A DNA stretch of 64,000 nucleotides from Hemileia vastatrix (GCA_030280995.1 JASXTE010000015.1:25104501-25168500); one strand, 5' to 3'; counted from the first letter of the stretch, positions 1-13,260 are shown. Numbers and translations are program-made. The notes: generated by a model from the letters alone, not told the origin.

Positions 1-7
1 AATTAAA

Positions 8-2437
8 ATGTCAAATTTAAGATGCATTGGACAATTCTCTTTCAATTTTAAACCTATTTTTCCAAAAGAAAGATCTGTATTTGATAAAGTATCCACTCCA
101 GTTATTATGCAACAAGAAAGATCTTTAGTTCATGTTTTTGGATTATTCAAAGAATGAGAAGCAAAACCAATTGGTGATCTTTCTAACAAACAGAGCAGCC
201 AAATTGGACAACTTCTTGGAGAAGTTGGATCTGGATCTCAAATTTTACTTGAGAAAAAGGCTTTAAATCCCCAAATACCTTATTATTTTTGCTCTTACTT
301 TGTTCTACTTTTAAACAGGCAGTATAGAATTTGTGGCCTCCTTTTTTGTTTGAATGATTTTATTAGTCAGGCTAAAGAAGTATTTCTAAATGCTCAAATT
401 GATTTGACACCAATTCCACACTACAATCAAACCGTCTTCTTCAATATTCCTCATTCTTGTATTCACACAAATTCTGAAATTTCTGAAACAAGGGATAATC
501 AAATGGCAAATCTATCTATATGTGGTATGAAAACAACTCTGAAAATGCATCAGATTCAAGCTATCAATTTTATTATAGACAATAAAAATTACTTATCCAA
601 AAAGTTAGAAAACCTGTGGAGGCATGCAGACAACAGCTGGCTGAGAGTAGGTTTTAATAATTATTATGAACAATTTCTTGAAGAAGAGTTATCCTCTGCA
701 GGAATCGGTTCCATTCTAGCTGATGATATGGGCTTGGGAAAGAACCTCTCAACTCTTGCCCTAATTACTGCAACTCAAAGTGAAGCCAGACAATTCCAAC
801 TCTTGGGTGGTGGACAAGAGAAAGATAGGACATCAGCAACTCTCATCATTTTCCCACTTGCAAAATTATCAAACTGGGTCAATGAAATAAGAATTCACTT
901 TGAAGATAATGCACTACCTTTCACAGTTCTTTACGGGAAGGATTCAAAGAAAATTAATTTTGAGGAGCTTCAGAACCAATTAGTTGTTTTGACTACCTAT
1001 GAGACAGCAAGTCCATCTTCTTCAAAGAAAACTACTCAACCTATTCCTCCAGTAACTCATAAACTCATTTGGTACAGAATAGTTTTAGATGAGGTTCAGT
1101 AAGCATTCATTTGAATTACTTAAAATTTTGAACATAATATTATAAAAGCTGATGAAATGTTTAACATAATTTAAAAGTTTAATCAAGAATCCCCAGTTGC
1201 ACAAGAATCAGAATATATTGGTCTTGGAGGCTGAGTATCGACTATGCTTGACAGGGACACCACTTCAGAACCGGACAACTGATCTTCAAAGCCTTATATC
1301 ATTCCTCAGAATTGAAAGATGGTAAGAAAACTGGTTGTGGATTAATTTTCTTATGAATGGCTTAAACAGAGGAAGCTCTAGCTCAATAAAATCAATAAAT
1401 ACTCTCATGAATGTCATATGCCTGCAGAGGACTAAAGAAGCAATCTTATCACTTCCTCAAAAAATTGAGCAAGGAATATCTGTAGAATTGTATGAACCTT
1501 GGCACTCAAAACTTACAAAGCTTCAAGAACTTTTTTTTGAGTATTATGGACTTTCTCAAAACACCAACCTCCCTTGGGACTCAGCTGAGTTTCTCCAAGA
1601 ACTGTCAATTTTACAGCAATTTTGTAACCACCCTGTCTACGAAAACCCAGATCAACCTCCAACATTTCCTTTCACATGGAAACATTCAGAAAATATTATA
1701 CATCTAATCAGTCATTTAGAAATTTTATTAAGGGGAGAAAGGGGGATAATTTGTCCCAAGGCTGTTATATTTTCAGAACATGCGGAATTTTCGGAAATGT
1801 AAGGAATTCTATTAATTATCTCAATAAATTATTTTTAGCTTAAACTAAATTTCAATATTCTATCCATTGAAACAGTATAAAAAAGGCTTTAGATGACCAT
1901 GTAATTAGCTACACAGAGCTTGTAGGAAAGTTGAGCATGAAAAAAAGGGATGAAAATCTGGACAAATTCAAAAATGATGAAAGATGTCAAGTTTTGCTTG
2001 GTATGATCAAGGCTGCAGGAGTTGGAATAGACTTGAGGTGTGCACAAAATGTATATATAATGGTAAGTCAAAGAGTCTTATATTGAAGTAAAAAAGGTTG
2101 AAAAGAGAATTTGTTTAAAATATTGAAACAGGAGCCTAATTGGAATCCAGCAGTTGAACAGCAAGCAGTTGATTGTCTGTATAGAATGGGCCAACAAAAT
2201 GAAGTTCATGTACTCAAGTATTTTGTAAGCAGAAGTATTGAATTCAGCATTTATAAGATACAATGAAAAAAGATTGAGCTATCAATGTATGTGTAATTTT
2301 CTTTATATAAAGTTGCATCATAGCTAAAAATATTTATCCGTTCTAATTTTTTAAGGTTAAGTGTCCCAAACATTGGAAACAAGGAATATGAGTCTGCTAG
2401 ATTATTGATTAGGGAATTCATCAATAACTCACATTAG
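8..2437 (+). pseudogene. SNF2-family (Rad5/HLTF-like) helicase, copy A, broken
   Basis: The reading frame starts at the ATG at base 8 and aligns throughout with the SNF2 gene at 46,543-48,971. SNF2 ATPases use ATP to move along double-stranded DNA and displace proteins or nucleosomes. The motif I region reads ADDMGLGKN, so the usual Thr after the Lys is Asn. The motif II region ends LDEVQ where copy B has LDEAQ. LCLTGTPLQN (motif III) is present after the first intron. In-frame stops are TGA at 155-157 (AGA in copy B) and TAA at 1,323-1,325 (CAA in copy B). Introns match copy B in position, with donors near 1,098, 1,799 and 2,062. The gene ends at TAG 2,435-2,437, overlapping the 3' end of gene Y on the other strand. 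There is no RING or HIRAN domain that I can see. Confidence 0.8.
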
Positions 2438-3541
2438 AATTTGAAATTTGTTCAAGTATGTAGGAAATGTTTATTGGGGCTTGACAATTAAGAAGTCTTA
2501 ATTGTTGAGGATTAAGAGAAGCAAGATATAATTAATAATAGCAGTCACTTGGCAAACCCCTGGGGACTGGAAAAGAATTAAAGTGAGTCTCAATTGAGGA
2601 TACCAAATTTAATCTATCATATAATGCCAAGTTCTTAAGTATTTCTCCAGAATAAGAGGAATTTTCTTGGATTTGAATGTGTTTCTGGTCGAGATTTTGT
2701 GCAAGTCTTGAGAATTATTCAGATCTCCATGGCAATAAAATCCACTTAAAAGAGCCTTCATCATCAATTTTGGTTTCTGAGCAACATTTGACGTTCTTGA
2801 AAAGATTCTCATAGGTTTCACCACTTGGAAGTTGTTTAAGAAGGTGAGCTATGTTAAAAGAATTCTGAAAAAGATTGTCAAATTTATATAAGCTTGTGTA
2901 AAAAATAAGATAAAAATATTAGTTCTTACTTTCTTTTTTATTTTATATTTATACTTTCTTATTTTAACTATTTCACGGAAACTATCAGAATCTTTTCTGA
3001 GTCATAATTTATCAGCATAACCTATAAAACAGCAGTGAAGAAAACCCATTTGATTTAGGTAGGAAATATGAGTAGAGTCCATTGAATAAGAAACCAAACA
3101 ATTAGTTTCCAAAGCTTTATCCCAGTGTTTAATGATATTTTTTTCCAAAACTTGATTCCACTTGTGAAACCAATAAAGATTTCAAGCAAACGTTTTTCCA
3201 GGATAGTTGCATTGATGAAGAAAGAGGATACAAGCATTGTGGAATATAGCAGGTATTTGTTCAGAAACATGGTAGTTTCATTCAGGATATGGAAAATTAA
3301 TATCAATGTTTAGAGAGCTTATATTGAGAAATGAAAACCTATGTAGTTGTTCTTTGATGGGGTTCAGCTTCTATTCATTAGATTGAGGTGAAATATTCAA
3401 AAGCACACAACAGAAATTGTAAATAGACCTGCAAAAATGAGAAGTTTATTGAGGGAGTATCTCATTGAATCTTTTATTAAGTACACGTGTATTAGTAGGT
3501 ATTTTTACCTGAGGAAAATAAGAACAGCTAGAGCTCATCAT
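2421..3541 (-). pseudogene. Gene Y, copy A: transposon-associated protein of unknown function, broken
   Basis: On the minus strand from an ATG at 3,541 (or the adjacent one at 3,538) to the stop at 2,421, the translation follows the intact-looking gene Y at 48,955-50,074. Shared stretches include an N-terminal SSSxxYFP followed by PTNTR, a central WFxKWNQVL then IIKHWDxAL, and a C-terminal SLNPQQLRLLN. Several in-frame stops are present, including TAG and TGA where copy B or the local context has Trp. I do not recognise a domain. From memory of the family, proteins of this kind sit beside Tnp2 transposases in rust and other basidiomycete genomes, but their role is unknown to me. The last codons overlap the SNF2 3' end by 17 bases, tail to tail. 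Its start faces the transposase gene across a shared upstream region. Confidence 0.6.
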
Positions 3542-4866
3542 ATACGTTATGAAAAGAAAAATGAACAATAATATAAAATTTTGATAGAATATGGCAACAA
3601 AAACACTACTATATTAAATTTTTTATTTTGAAAATAATTAATAATGAAGAGTTGAGTGGGCGGACAGATGAGCTTTCTCATGAATATCTTTCTCTATAAA
3701 ATATGGATATCTATGTATGTTCATAATGAATTTAAAAGGAAATAACTCAGCTGTAATAGAAAATTATTGAATGATAAACGGGTAAAAATATAATGCAGAA
3801 TCATTTTGGTTTTACAACTTATTTTGAAAATATTTTAATGCAAATAATGACCTTATTTGAGCTTGTTGATTGTGCTGACAAAATTATTTAAAAATTTATA
3901 TTAAAACCTTATTAGTATGTATATAGTTTATTTACCAAGATTACTCGGAAACCATACCAATTTTTCAGAGTTTGGAATAAGCAACTTAATGTAAAAATTC
4001 TATTTTTTGGATTCTGGAAGCTTTACTTTGATGACCTCTTAGATTTGAAAATTTGAAAATAATATATTTTGTTGAAAAAATATTTATTTTTCAGACTCAC
4101 CACGCAATATGGGGGGCAAAATTGTTAGCAAGTCCGCAACCTTGGACTCAAATTCACTGGGATTGAACACACATGGAGCTATTGACAAAGGAACCATACA
4201 ATCAGGGATGAGCACCACTCAGCAGAACAGTTTTAGGTGGGTCTTCAAGTAGAGTTCAATATGAGTTCAGTCTGAGTTCAATCTGAGTTCCATCTGAGTT
4301 CAGGTTGGGGACTTGCTAGCAAGTCCACCCCCTATATTGTGTAGTGACTGTAATTCTATATTGTGAAAAATAAATATCATAAATTTTTTTATATCTTATA
4401 GTGATTATTAGTGAAAACCTTTCTGATACTTGGCAGAATTTTATTAATGCAGGTGATTGTAGAAAAAAAAACCACGACACTTAAATAACTTTATTATTAT
4501 AAATTAAATGGTATTATTTTGATTCAAGTTATATCATGGTTTCTCCTATATTTAAAAATGCAATCAATTTGTATTCTCTTATAGTATTATGCTTTGTGAA
4601 AAATAAGCTGTTTGATAAACATGTATGCAACATTGTAAAATGTAGTGAGTCTGAAACATTTTTCTGATGCACAGTATGGATACCTACTTAATGCGTAGTT
4701 GATCCGCATGAAACAAACATTCAAAGAAATACATGGTAACCAACTTGTTGATAAACTTCTTGAGACATAAAAATTAGCTTATTTTAGTAAGTGCTTCACA
4801 ATAAATAAATATTTTGTTCAATTACTACCATCCAGTAACATATTTCTTATATCCAGAAGACTTAAA
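3542..4866. other. Divergent intergenic region between gene Y and Tnp2, copy A
   Basis: No coding potential was found. This is the shared upstream region of two divergent genes and so presumably holds promoters for both. It is 1,325 bases long and contains a 249-base MITE plus a 3-base duplication. Without these it is 1,073 bases, almost exactly the 1,076 bases in copy B. It is very AT-rich; I could not pick a convincing core promoter. Confidence 0.5.
4098..4346 (+). mobile_element. Non-autonomous CACTA MITE, first copy
   Basis: The ends are imperfect inverted repeats of the form CACYACRCAATATRGGGGG. On the right the repeat continues into the perfect palindrome GGACTTGCTAGCAAGTCC; the left copy of that palindrome is slightly degenerate. 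The element is flanked by the direct trinucleotide ACT (4,095-4,097 and 4,347-4,349), which fits the 3-bp target duplication of the CACTA superfamily. The right half holds about five tandem 11-base units of the type GAGTTCARTCT. Subterminal repeats like these are the usual transposase-binding sites in CACTA elements. A second copy lies at 28,320-28,580. There is no coding capacity, so it would rely on a transposase in trans. Confidence 0.88.
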
Positions 4867-7800
4867 ATGCCACCATTTTTTCACGTTTGTAAATGTGAAG
4901 AGCTTGGATGTTCATCAAGAAAGCATCAGACCTCATTGGGAAGCTTTGAAGTTGGTGTAGCTTTCAAAACATCTCAGTCATACTCCAAACATGAAGAGGA
5001 AAGAAATTGCAAAGCACAGATGGTTGGTACATCCAGCACTTCACCTAACTTAGGATCCAACATCCAAGATCTTGTAAGACATAAATATTTGGTAAATAAA
5101 GAGAAATTATGTTTCAATTAATCTCTATTTTTTTTCTTTGCTTAGGGGCAGCCTGTTTTGGAAACAATTCAATCTCTACCACGGTCAAACAATTTGAATT
5201 TGGAAGAGCTTTATAGCCAAAAGATAATGTGGCAAGAAGCAAAACTTTCTCTTATCCATAATTTAAGCAAAGAAAGTTGTGCTAAATTTTTGCATGATGA
5301 AGTCAACAAAATCAAACTTCTTAGTGACATAGGTAAACTAGATGCTGGCAGAATCATCAGCCTGATTCTTCTTTCTATAGAGACAGTTTTTAGTCGATTG
5401 CAACTCAATCCATTTTTTGTCACCAAGACATTCTGTGCTAAGTGCTTTGCTCTTTATGAGTATATCCCCAAACACCAACCATCGATCTTATCTTGTACTC
5501 AACCTTTTTATTCATCCTCAGAGTGCTATTTGAAAGATTTAGGACAGAGAGAAGAAACTGTCAATTGTGATGAAAGTTTGTATTTGGCTAAGTAAAAACA
5601 AGAAGAAGCAATATAATATCCTTGTAAATTATTTCATCACAACAGTTTGGTTGAATGGCTTTCAGGAAAGCTTAAACTAATCAAGTTCAAGACGCTGATT
5701 GATAAAAAAAAAGGATTTTCTAGAAAACATGGAAAGGGATGTCATGAAAGATGTATATGATGGTTTTGTATAGAAAAATTTTCCAGATATTTCTATGACT
5801 CAAAATAGAAGTGTTGATGGATATACAAAAACACGAGGTAATTTAATGTTTAGTTTATATGCTGACTGGTTTAGGCCAGGTGGCAATTGTATTGGAGTTC
5901 ATCAGAAATCTGTGGGTAATATCTTGTTGGTGTGTATGAAGTTGCCTACAGAAGATTGATACAAAACCAAAAATCTATTTTTGTATGATATTATTCCTGG
6001 TCCAACTGAGCCAACAAGTGAACAAATAAATCATCTTCTGAATCCTCTTGTTGATGAACTAAAGACTCTATGGGATGGCATATTTATTTAAAAAACACCT
6101 CACTATCCACAAGGCCGAAAAATAAGGGCTGCATTATTCTCTTTAATAGGAGACATTCCAGCAATGCAAAAGATTGCTGGTTTTTCAAGTCACTCAGCCA
6201 CTAAGTTCTTATCTGTCTGTCATATTTCAAAAGATGAAATCGGTGAGCATCAAGTCAAAAAATTTTCCTTACGTACTCATGAGGATCATATGCACTGGGC
6301 AGAGAAGTGGAAAAAGTGTCAGTCACATTGGGAGTGGGTATCTATTTTTAGGAGTCATGGGGTTCAATGGAGCGAGCTGAATAACCTTGTATATTGGCAT
6401 ACTTGGAATATTGCTCAATTGACTTGATGCATTCACACATTCTTGGAAATCATAAAGATCACAGTCTAAATTTAATCTAATACAAAATGCCGCAATCGGC
6501 CTAGAAAAAAAGCTGAAAAAGGAAAAAAATTGGCATGTAAGAAGAGGCGATGATGATGCAGGTTCTGATATATTTCTAAATAAGCAATATAAAAAACATA
6601 GAAGCAGCTTAGTCAGCACTGATGCCGATAATATTGAACCAGTGGGACGGCATAAAATACTACGATATACAAGTACAACAAAACGGTCACAAACATATCT
6701 TAGAATGGATAGTGGAGGAGCTGAATTGGAAGGATCAAACAGCCGGACAAAGTCATCAAGTTATGAACATCACTTTCAAACCTTATAGTTTGGCTCCAAA
6801 CATGCTTCTGAAAGTGGAAGTCAAAATTCGACCTATAACTTAAGGCAAAAAAGTATTAGTATATCCAAAAGTGAAAGATCTAATTCATCTGTTGATACTA
6901 TTAGAAGTAAGGAAGATAAAAAGAAGGGCAAAGAGAAAGAAAGCAAAAGAACTAGAAATCCACGATTGTCAGCCACTGAGCTAGAGGCAGTGTGGAATGT
7001 GATTGAGCAAACAGAAAAACCTTCCTGGATTTCACGAGTGCCGAAAAAAGTAGGATCTAAAAATTCAGGTTCCCTCAAAGCTGCAGAGTGGAATGTAATT
7101 TATACTGTTTACTTTCCTTTGTCACTTATCCCACTTTGGGTAGAAAAATTAAATCAAGCCAAGACATCCGTGACATCAGACCACAAACCTAGAGAATATT
7201 ATCTTCTCAAATCACTCAAAACTTTAAGTTCAATTACCAACTTTTTGACTTTAAAAAATGTGTCTTCCAATGAAGTTGATGAATTAAAACAACTTTTATT
7301 GGAGTATTGTAACTGCTTGAAAGAAGGTTGGAAAAATATCAGCTTTAAGCCAAATCTTCATTTCACTCAACATTTTCCAGAAATGATTAAATGTTTTGGT
7401 CCACCCATAGGTATGGCTACTTGGGCTTCTGAAAGAGTTAATGGTATATTATTTGAAATTCCAAACAATCATCATCCAGGTATTTAGTTTGGTAATTGGG
7501 TGCTTAAAAATGCAAATGAGCTAATATATTTTTATTGAACATACAAGAAATACCACGGACCATGCTCAAGCACTGGCATTGGAATTCTAGGGTATTTGAA
7601 CTAGGTGAAGCTGAAGATGATGCTCAGTATGGATCTAATATTAAAAAAATTGAGCACAATACAAGAAAAAGACATTTCCATTTAACTGAGGCATTATTTA
7701 CAAAATGGGTAAGGGCATGCTTAAGAAAAGAGACATCTAAATGGGCTTTGTTACCATCAGAGAAAGTAGGAGACTGGGTAGTTGAAAATATAGCAAGCAT

Positions 7801-10355
7801 ATTGGTCCATGGAAAGCGTTATACAACTCATGACCAAAATCCTGGGATTCTACCATTGAATTCTAATTTGGAAAAGATAGTCAGTTTGGGCATATTTATC
7901 ATCTTTTTAGTTCAAAGGATGATAATGAAAAAGTCTATTTAGTTGTTAGTCCAATTAAAGAGCTTATACCAGAAGATACAAAAAAGGATCCCTATGAGGA
8001 GTTTCCACAAGTGCATTACCGTTTAGTAAGAGTATAAAAAGCGTCACAAATTGTGATAAATCAAGATTCAATTATTGGACATGCCACCACTTTACAGCAC
8101 CAAAGGGGAATGTTTGGAATAAAGTACAATGTTATCACTGCTGTTGGACTTCAGACACTAGTAAGTAAAAAATTAAACAACATGGACATTTTATTTTTGT
8201 TAATATGGTTGAAACTATTTAGGATTGGTAAGAATTTGGAGGATTTTGAAAGTTTGTAATAGATCTTTGGAACAGCTAGATGCAAGATTATTAAATAAAA
8301 CATGTTTAGATTTTGCCTAAATGTTTAAGCAAACAATAAAAAGGGAATTCTTTACGGTTTAGAAACCCTGCTATTAATGAGTGACATTTAATTTTAAATG
8401 TAATTCCAACTAAAAGGAATTCAATGTACTATACAAAGTCTACCTATACTAGAAAAATATTATAAATAGTTCAGAACCAGGGTTGAAAAAATCTAAGGAC
8501 CATATTTTTCAAGCCAATAAAACTGAGTTTTCCACTAATTTTTTTGCTTGAATATTTTATTCATTAAACCCACAATTAAAATGTATAACTAATTTCTCAT
8601 TAATATTATCTTGTCTATATTCTGAAAGTTAATAATTTTTGATTAATTTTTGATAAAGCACAGAATTTCTAATACTGGTGATGCCATGTAGGTTGATCCT
8701 CCATTAGCAAGTAATGTTGGAGGGCAAAATAATCCTCCCCCTCAAAATCCTAGAATGCCTCCATTGGGTCCTGCTCCCCCTGAAAGACCTAGTGGAAATC
8801 CAGGTAAACCCTAACCTCCTCCTCAGTCTTCATCAGATCTCCAAGTTTGATCAACTGATTGTTCTTCTAATATCACAAATACAGATGGTCAATCCACACC
8901 TGGTAATTTTCAGCAGCAAGCAGAAAGTGTAGGTAATTATTGGGCTAGTATGTTGTTGAATCAGTTTCTTGGAAGCGGTGGGGGATCCACTTCTACTAAC
9001 CCAGCAGACAGTACCAGTGGACCTGGTGAGTAACCTTTTTCAACATGCTTTTATGTTTTAGAATAGGTTTACCAATTTTTATTTTCAAAAATTTGCAGTT
9101 AATCCCTCTCTTATAATTAGAGCTACTTATCAGTGCAAAATACTTGATGCTGAGTCACTTTAAAATTACCAAAACTTGAAAATGGTTAGAAGCATAGTTA
9201 CAAGGTGTGATGTACCAAGGAGCTCAGATTCTATTAACCGAAATATCTATCACTTTTTGAAGTTTTGTCTTGGTGGACCCATTAATATATCTGAGTTTCC
9301 TGAAGGCCCAAAAAATGAAGAACTTACAGATTGGAAAAATTGGCATGAGTACAAGCTATTAACAATTGAAACAGCATTAAAACAGGTTCAAAACGCACCG
9401 CAGGCAACTTCAGCTGCTGATTGTCAATTTATTTTAACGAATACTGCTATATTCTTACATTCCAAAATTCATCTACCAACTTTTATTTCAACACCTGAGC
9501 CCCAAGGACTAAAGGGAGGAGCTGCTGTACCAATCTCTGTAAAACTAAATTTGGAACAAGAGCTTCAAGAGAAAGGATTTTGTCAACTTGCTTTTGATTG
9601 GAACTGTCAAAATTTTTCTGAGTCACTATGGAATCAATTAATGGGAAGTGTAGTATCAGACCATTTTACTAAGTGGCTCTCAACATTGAAAAATATTGAT
9701 TAAGCAAAAATCAGGTTTACACCAATCATCGTTGAGCGATTGGTTTTCAACAAGGGAAAGGATATTTGAAAGTTGGCTGGTCAAAACAGTGAGGTGATTG
9801 AGGCAAGTATAAAGGAAAAGAGATCAAGAGCACAGATAAAGTGTTATCAAACAAAGGTATTTATTCAAAGCATAATACCTAAAGAAGTCTATCACAAATT
9901 TGATTTGATTTTAGATTTCAAAAAACTGCTATGACATGGCAAGAAAAAAGTGCTTTGATCAGCCAGGCTTTGTAGCACTTTTTCATGATACAAGTCTCAT
10001 GTCTGATTTAGAAGAAGCCCCACCCAATCCAGAAGAGAATCGTCCTAAACAAGTTGTTCCTGGATTGAGAAATCCAAAACTCAATTAAATTTTAGATAAA
10101 ATGGACAACTTGACTAAAAAGACGGCCCATTCAAATGTTGAAATGGCTTCAATGAAGATACTTTATGATCGCTCAACTAAAAAGACAGCTTCAACAGATG
10201 GTATCTTGAATGTTCCCAAATTTCTGCCAAAAAACTGCTATTCACCTGGATGTTTAGAAAATTTGTTGGATAATGAGAGGGAGTTACTTGAGGTTTGAGA
10301 AGATATAGATTTTGCCAAAGTTAATGAAGCACTAGATCAAGTAGCAGCACCTTAA
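4867..10355 (+). pseudogene. Tnp2-type CACTA transposase, copy A, broken
   Basis: The gene starts MPPFFHVCKCEELGC, a CxC...GC putative metal-binding N terminus typical of basidiomycete Tnp2 proteins. Exon 2 begins at 5,146 after a GT-AG intron. The catalytic region around 5,850-6,450 has YADWFRPGGN, IIPGPTEPTSEQ and IGDIPA. The C(2)C motif of CACTA DDE transposases is degraded: copy B has CSFC, whereas here the first Cys is Leu (LSVC). Stops include TAA 5,593-5,595, TAG 5,771-5,773, a TGA near 5,957 and a TAA near 6,089. A one-base deletion just before the SIDxMH motif shifts the frame near 6,400. The later parts (6,966-7,485, 7,548-7,940, 9,176-9,700, 10,101-10,355) match copy B, including the C-terminal KNCYS region. 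It cannot make an active transposase. Confidence 0.88.
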
Positions 10356-11089
10356 ATTTTTTAACCCACTGGAAACCATGTATATAGAGTGATAGTAATC
10401 ATCTTTTAAATATAACATTATTATTCTTTCTTATAAAAAATTCCAATCAATGTATAAGATAAAAGAAAGCAAAAGAATTAACAATTATAAAATTATTGAG
10501 GATAGAAAAACAGATATATATTTTTGTAAAAATTTAAGACATGATAAACATTTTGATTAAATAAATGTGAAATTTTTTTATGCACAATATATGAACTAGA
10601 AATAAATTAAATTGAATCTCTTCTCAGATACTTACGACAAGATCAAATTAAAGCCTAAAACAAGAATAGAATTAGATTCTTAATTTCAATTTAAAATACC
10701 TGTTTTTCAATAATTATAATTGCTTTATTATTTGCTTAATTCAATCAATGATTAGTATAAAAATGCACATGTGAAAAAAATTATGAAAGTGAACACCATC
10801 CCTCACCAAAAAAGAAACATCATTAAAGGCACTCAATAATCCATAGCCATAGTTAATAAACAAAATGTATACAAAAAATTAAACCATTCAACCAATGTGA
10901 ATTCATTTTCACAAGGATTTTAAGAAATTTTTTTTAAAACTTCACTTATTGTAACAATAATTGAAAATTATTAATCATTAAAAACCAAAAAATCATCAAT
11001 TTATATTTGGTTTTCATACCTTAAAAAAATAAAAGAGGCTTTAATAACATGTAATTGATAAACATACTTCAATAGAATTTAATTATTGT
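10356..11089. other. AT-rich spacer, no gene seen
   Basis: Extremely AT-rich sequence between the transposase stop and the palindrome array. I see no conserved reading frame or repeat. The corresponding interval in copy B is only about 215 bases, so this stretch has either expanded here or been lost there. Confidence 0.4.
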
Positions 11090-13260
11090 ACTGGACACTT
11101 TGGCCAAGACCAGTGACTAAAAATTGCAAGGAAAACCAAAAAAATGGCCCATATAATTAAGATAATTGATGGCATCTAATTTTTTTTTGGTAAATATGTC
11201 AAGCACAAGTTTGGCAGAACTTATGCTGGACACTTTTATAATTTGAAGTTGCTAAGGTGCAAGTTTTTTTAAGAGAAGTGAGGTGTTCCTCATAAAAGGG
11301 TCAAGCACAAGCTCGGCCAAACTTGTGCTGGACACTTTTACCAAAAAAAAAAAATTGATGCCATCAAATATCTTCATTTTCTAGCCTAATTTTATTTAAT
11401 TTCCTTGAAGTAATAAGTTACTGTCCATGACCAAAGTGTCGAGCACAAGTTCTGCCAAACTTGTGCTGAAAACTTTTATGAGGAACACCTCACTTCTCTT
11501 AAAAACACATACACCTTAACAACTTCAAATTGGAAAAGTGTCCAGCATAAGTTCAGCCAAACTTGTGCTGGACACTCTGGCCAAGACAAGTGACTAAAAA
11601 TTGCAAGGAAAATCAAAAATAAATAGCCCATATAATTAAGATAATTGATGGCATAAAATTGTTTTTTGGTAAATATGTCCAGCACAAGTTTGGCCAAACT
11701 TATGCTGCACACTTTTATAATTTGAAGTTGGTAAGATGTATGTTTTTTTAAGAGAAGTGAGGTGTTCCTCATAAAAGTGTCCAGCACAAGTTTGGCCAAA
11801 CTTGTGTTGGACACTTTTACCAAAAAAAAAAAATAGATGACATCAAATATCTTCATGTTATAGCCTCTTTTTATTTAATTTCCTTGAAGTAATAAGCTAC
11901 TGTCCATGACCAAAGTGTCCAGAACAAGTTTGGCCAAAATTATGCTGGACACTTTTCTAATTTGAAGTTGGTAAGGTGCATGTTTTTTTAAGAGAAGTGA
12001 GGTTTTCCTTATAAAAGTGTCCAGCACAAGTTTGGCCAAACTTGTGCTGGACACTTTGGTCATGGAAAGTAACTTATTACTTCAAGGAAATTAAATAAAA
12101 TTAGGCTATAACATGAAGATATTTGATGGCATCTATTTTTTTTTTTTTGGTAAAAGTGTCCTGCACAAGTTCAGCCGAACTTTTTCTGGACAATTTTATG
12201 AGGAACAAATCAATTCTCTTAAAAAAACATACACCTTACCAACTTCAAATTATAAAAGTGTCCAGCCAAAGTTTGGCAGAAATTTGGCTGGACATATTTA
12301 CCAAAAAACAATTTTATGCCATAAATTATCTTAATTATATGGACCATTTTTGTTGGTTTTTCTTGCAATTTTTAGTCACTGGTCTTGGCCAAAGTGTCCA
12401 GCACAAGTGCGGCCAAACTTATGCTGGACAATTTTCCAACTTGAAGTTGGTAAGGCGCATGTTTTTTTAAGAGAAGTGAGGTGTTCCTTATAAAGGTTTC
12501 CAGCACAATTTCAGCCGAACTTGTGCTGGACACTTTGGTCATGGACAGTAACTTATTACTTCAAGGAAATTAAATAAAATTAAGCTAGAAAATGAAGATA
12601 TTTGATGGCATCAATTTTTTTTTTTTTTGGTAAAAGTGTCCAGCACAAGTTTGGCCAAACTTGTGCTGGACACTTTTATGAGGAACACCTCACTTCTCTT
12701 AAAAAAACATACACCTTACCAACTTGGAATTGGAAAAGTGTCCAGCATAAGTTTGGCTGAACTTGTGCTGGACACTTTTACCAAAAAAAATATTGATGCC
12801 ATCAATTAACTTCCTTTTATAGCCTATTTATTTTTGGTTTTCCATGAAATTTTTAGTCACTGGTCTTGGCCAAAGTGTCCAGCAAAGTTTGGCCAAACTT
12901 TTGCTGGACACTTTTCCAATTCAAATTTGGTAAGTTGCATGTTTTTTCAAGAGAAGTGAAGTGTTCCTCATAAAAGTGTCCAGCACAAGTTCCGCTGAAC
13001 TTCTGCTGGACACTTTTACCAAAAAAAAAATTTGATGCCAACAATTATCTTCATGTTATAGCCTATTTTTATTTAATTTCCTTGAAATTATAAGTTATTG
13101 TCCATGACCAAAGTGTCCAGCATAAGTTTGGCCAAACTTATGCTGGAAACGTTTCTAATTTGAAGTTGGTAAGGTGCATGTTTTTTTAAGAGAAGTGAGG
13201 TTTTCCTCATAAAAGTGTCCTGCACAAGTTCAGCCGAACTTGTGCTGGACGCTTTACTCA
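11090..13260. repeat. Palindrome array A: 18 palindromes with spacers in alternating lengths and mixed orientation
   Basis: Eighteen copies of a ~45-bp near-perfect palindrome are present. The half site is AAAGTGTCCAGCACAAGTTY and the core is centred on GGCC. Starts are near 11197, 11297, 11433, 11533, 11675, 11773, 11911, 12013, 12152, 12253, 12389, 12493, 12632, 12733, 12870, 12972, 13110 and 13211. Steps alternate strictly between about 101 and about 138 bases. The short spacer contains TTTGAAGTTGGTAAGGTGCA and a run AAGAGAAGTGAGGTGTTCC. It reads forward after palindromes 1, 5, 7, 11, 15 and 17, and reversed after 3, 9 and 13. The long spacer has two related types, one containing CTTGAAGTAATAAGTTACTG and one containing TTTTTAGTCACTGGTCTTGG, each found in both orientations. 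Frames read through it are translations of the repeat, not genes. Confidence 0.95.

Noticed and set aside
3055..3313. Two overlapping open frames on opposite strands in the gene Y region
   Set aside because: Neither matches copy B. The frame that does match gene Y is a third one, interrupted by stops.
4867..10355. KDZ (Kyakuja/Dileera/Zisupton) transposase
   Set aside because: Basidiomycete TET/JBP genes usually travel with KDZ elements, but the motifs here (YVDWFRPGGN, IIPGPTEP, CSFC, SIDVMH) and CACTA termini fit Tnp2.
11476..13044. Several open frames with repeated residues such as SLAKLVLDTF on both strands
   Set aside because: They are six-frame readings of the palindrome array. The same residues appear on both strands because the DNA is palindromic, and no start or splice logic supports a gene.
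11090..13260. CRISPR array
   Set aside because: Regular palindromic repeats with spacers look similar at first sight, but the spacers are homologous to each other, two length classes alternate, and the genome is eukaryotic.
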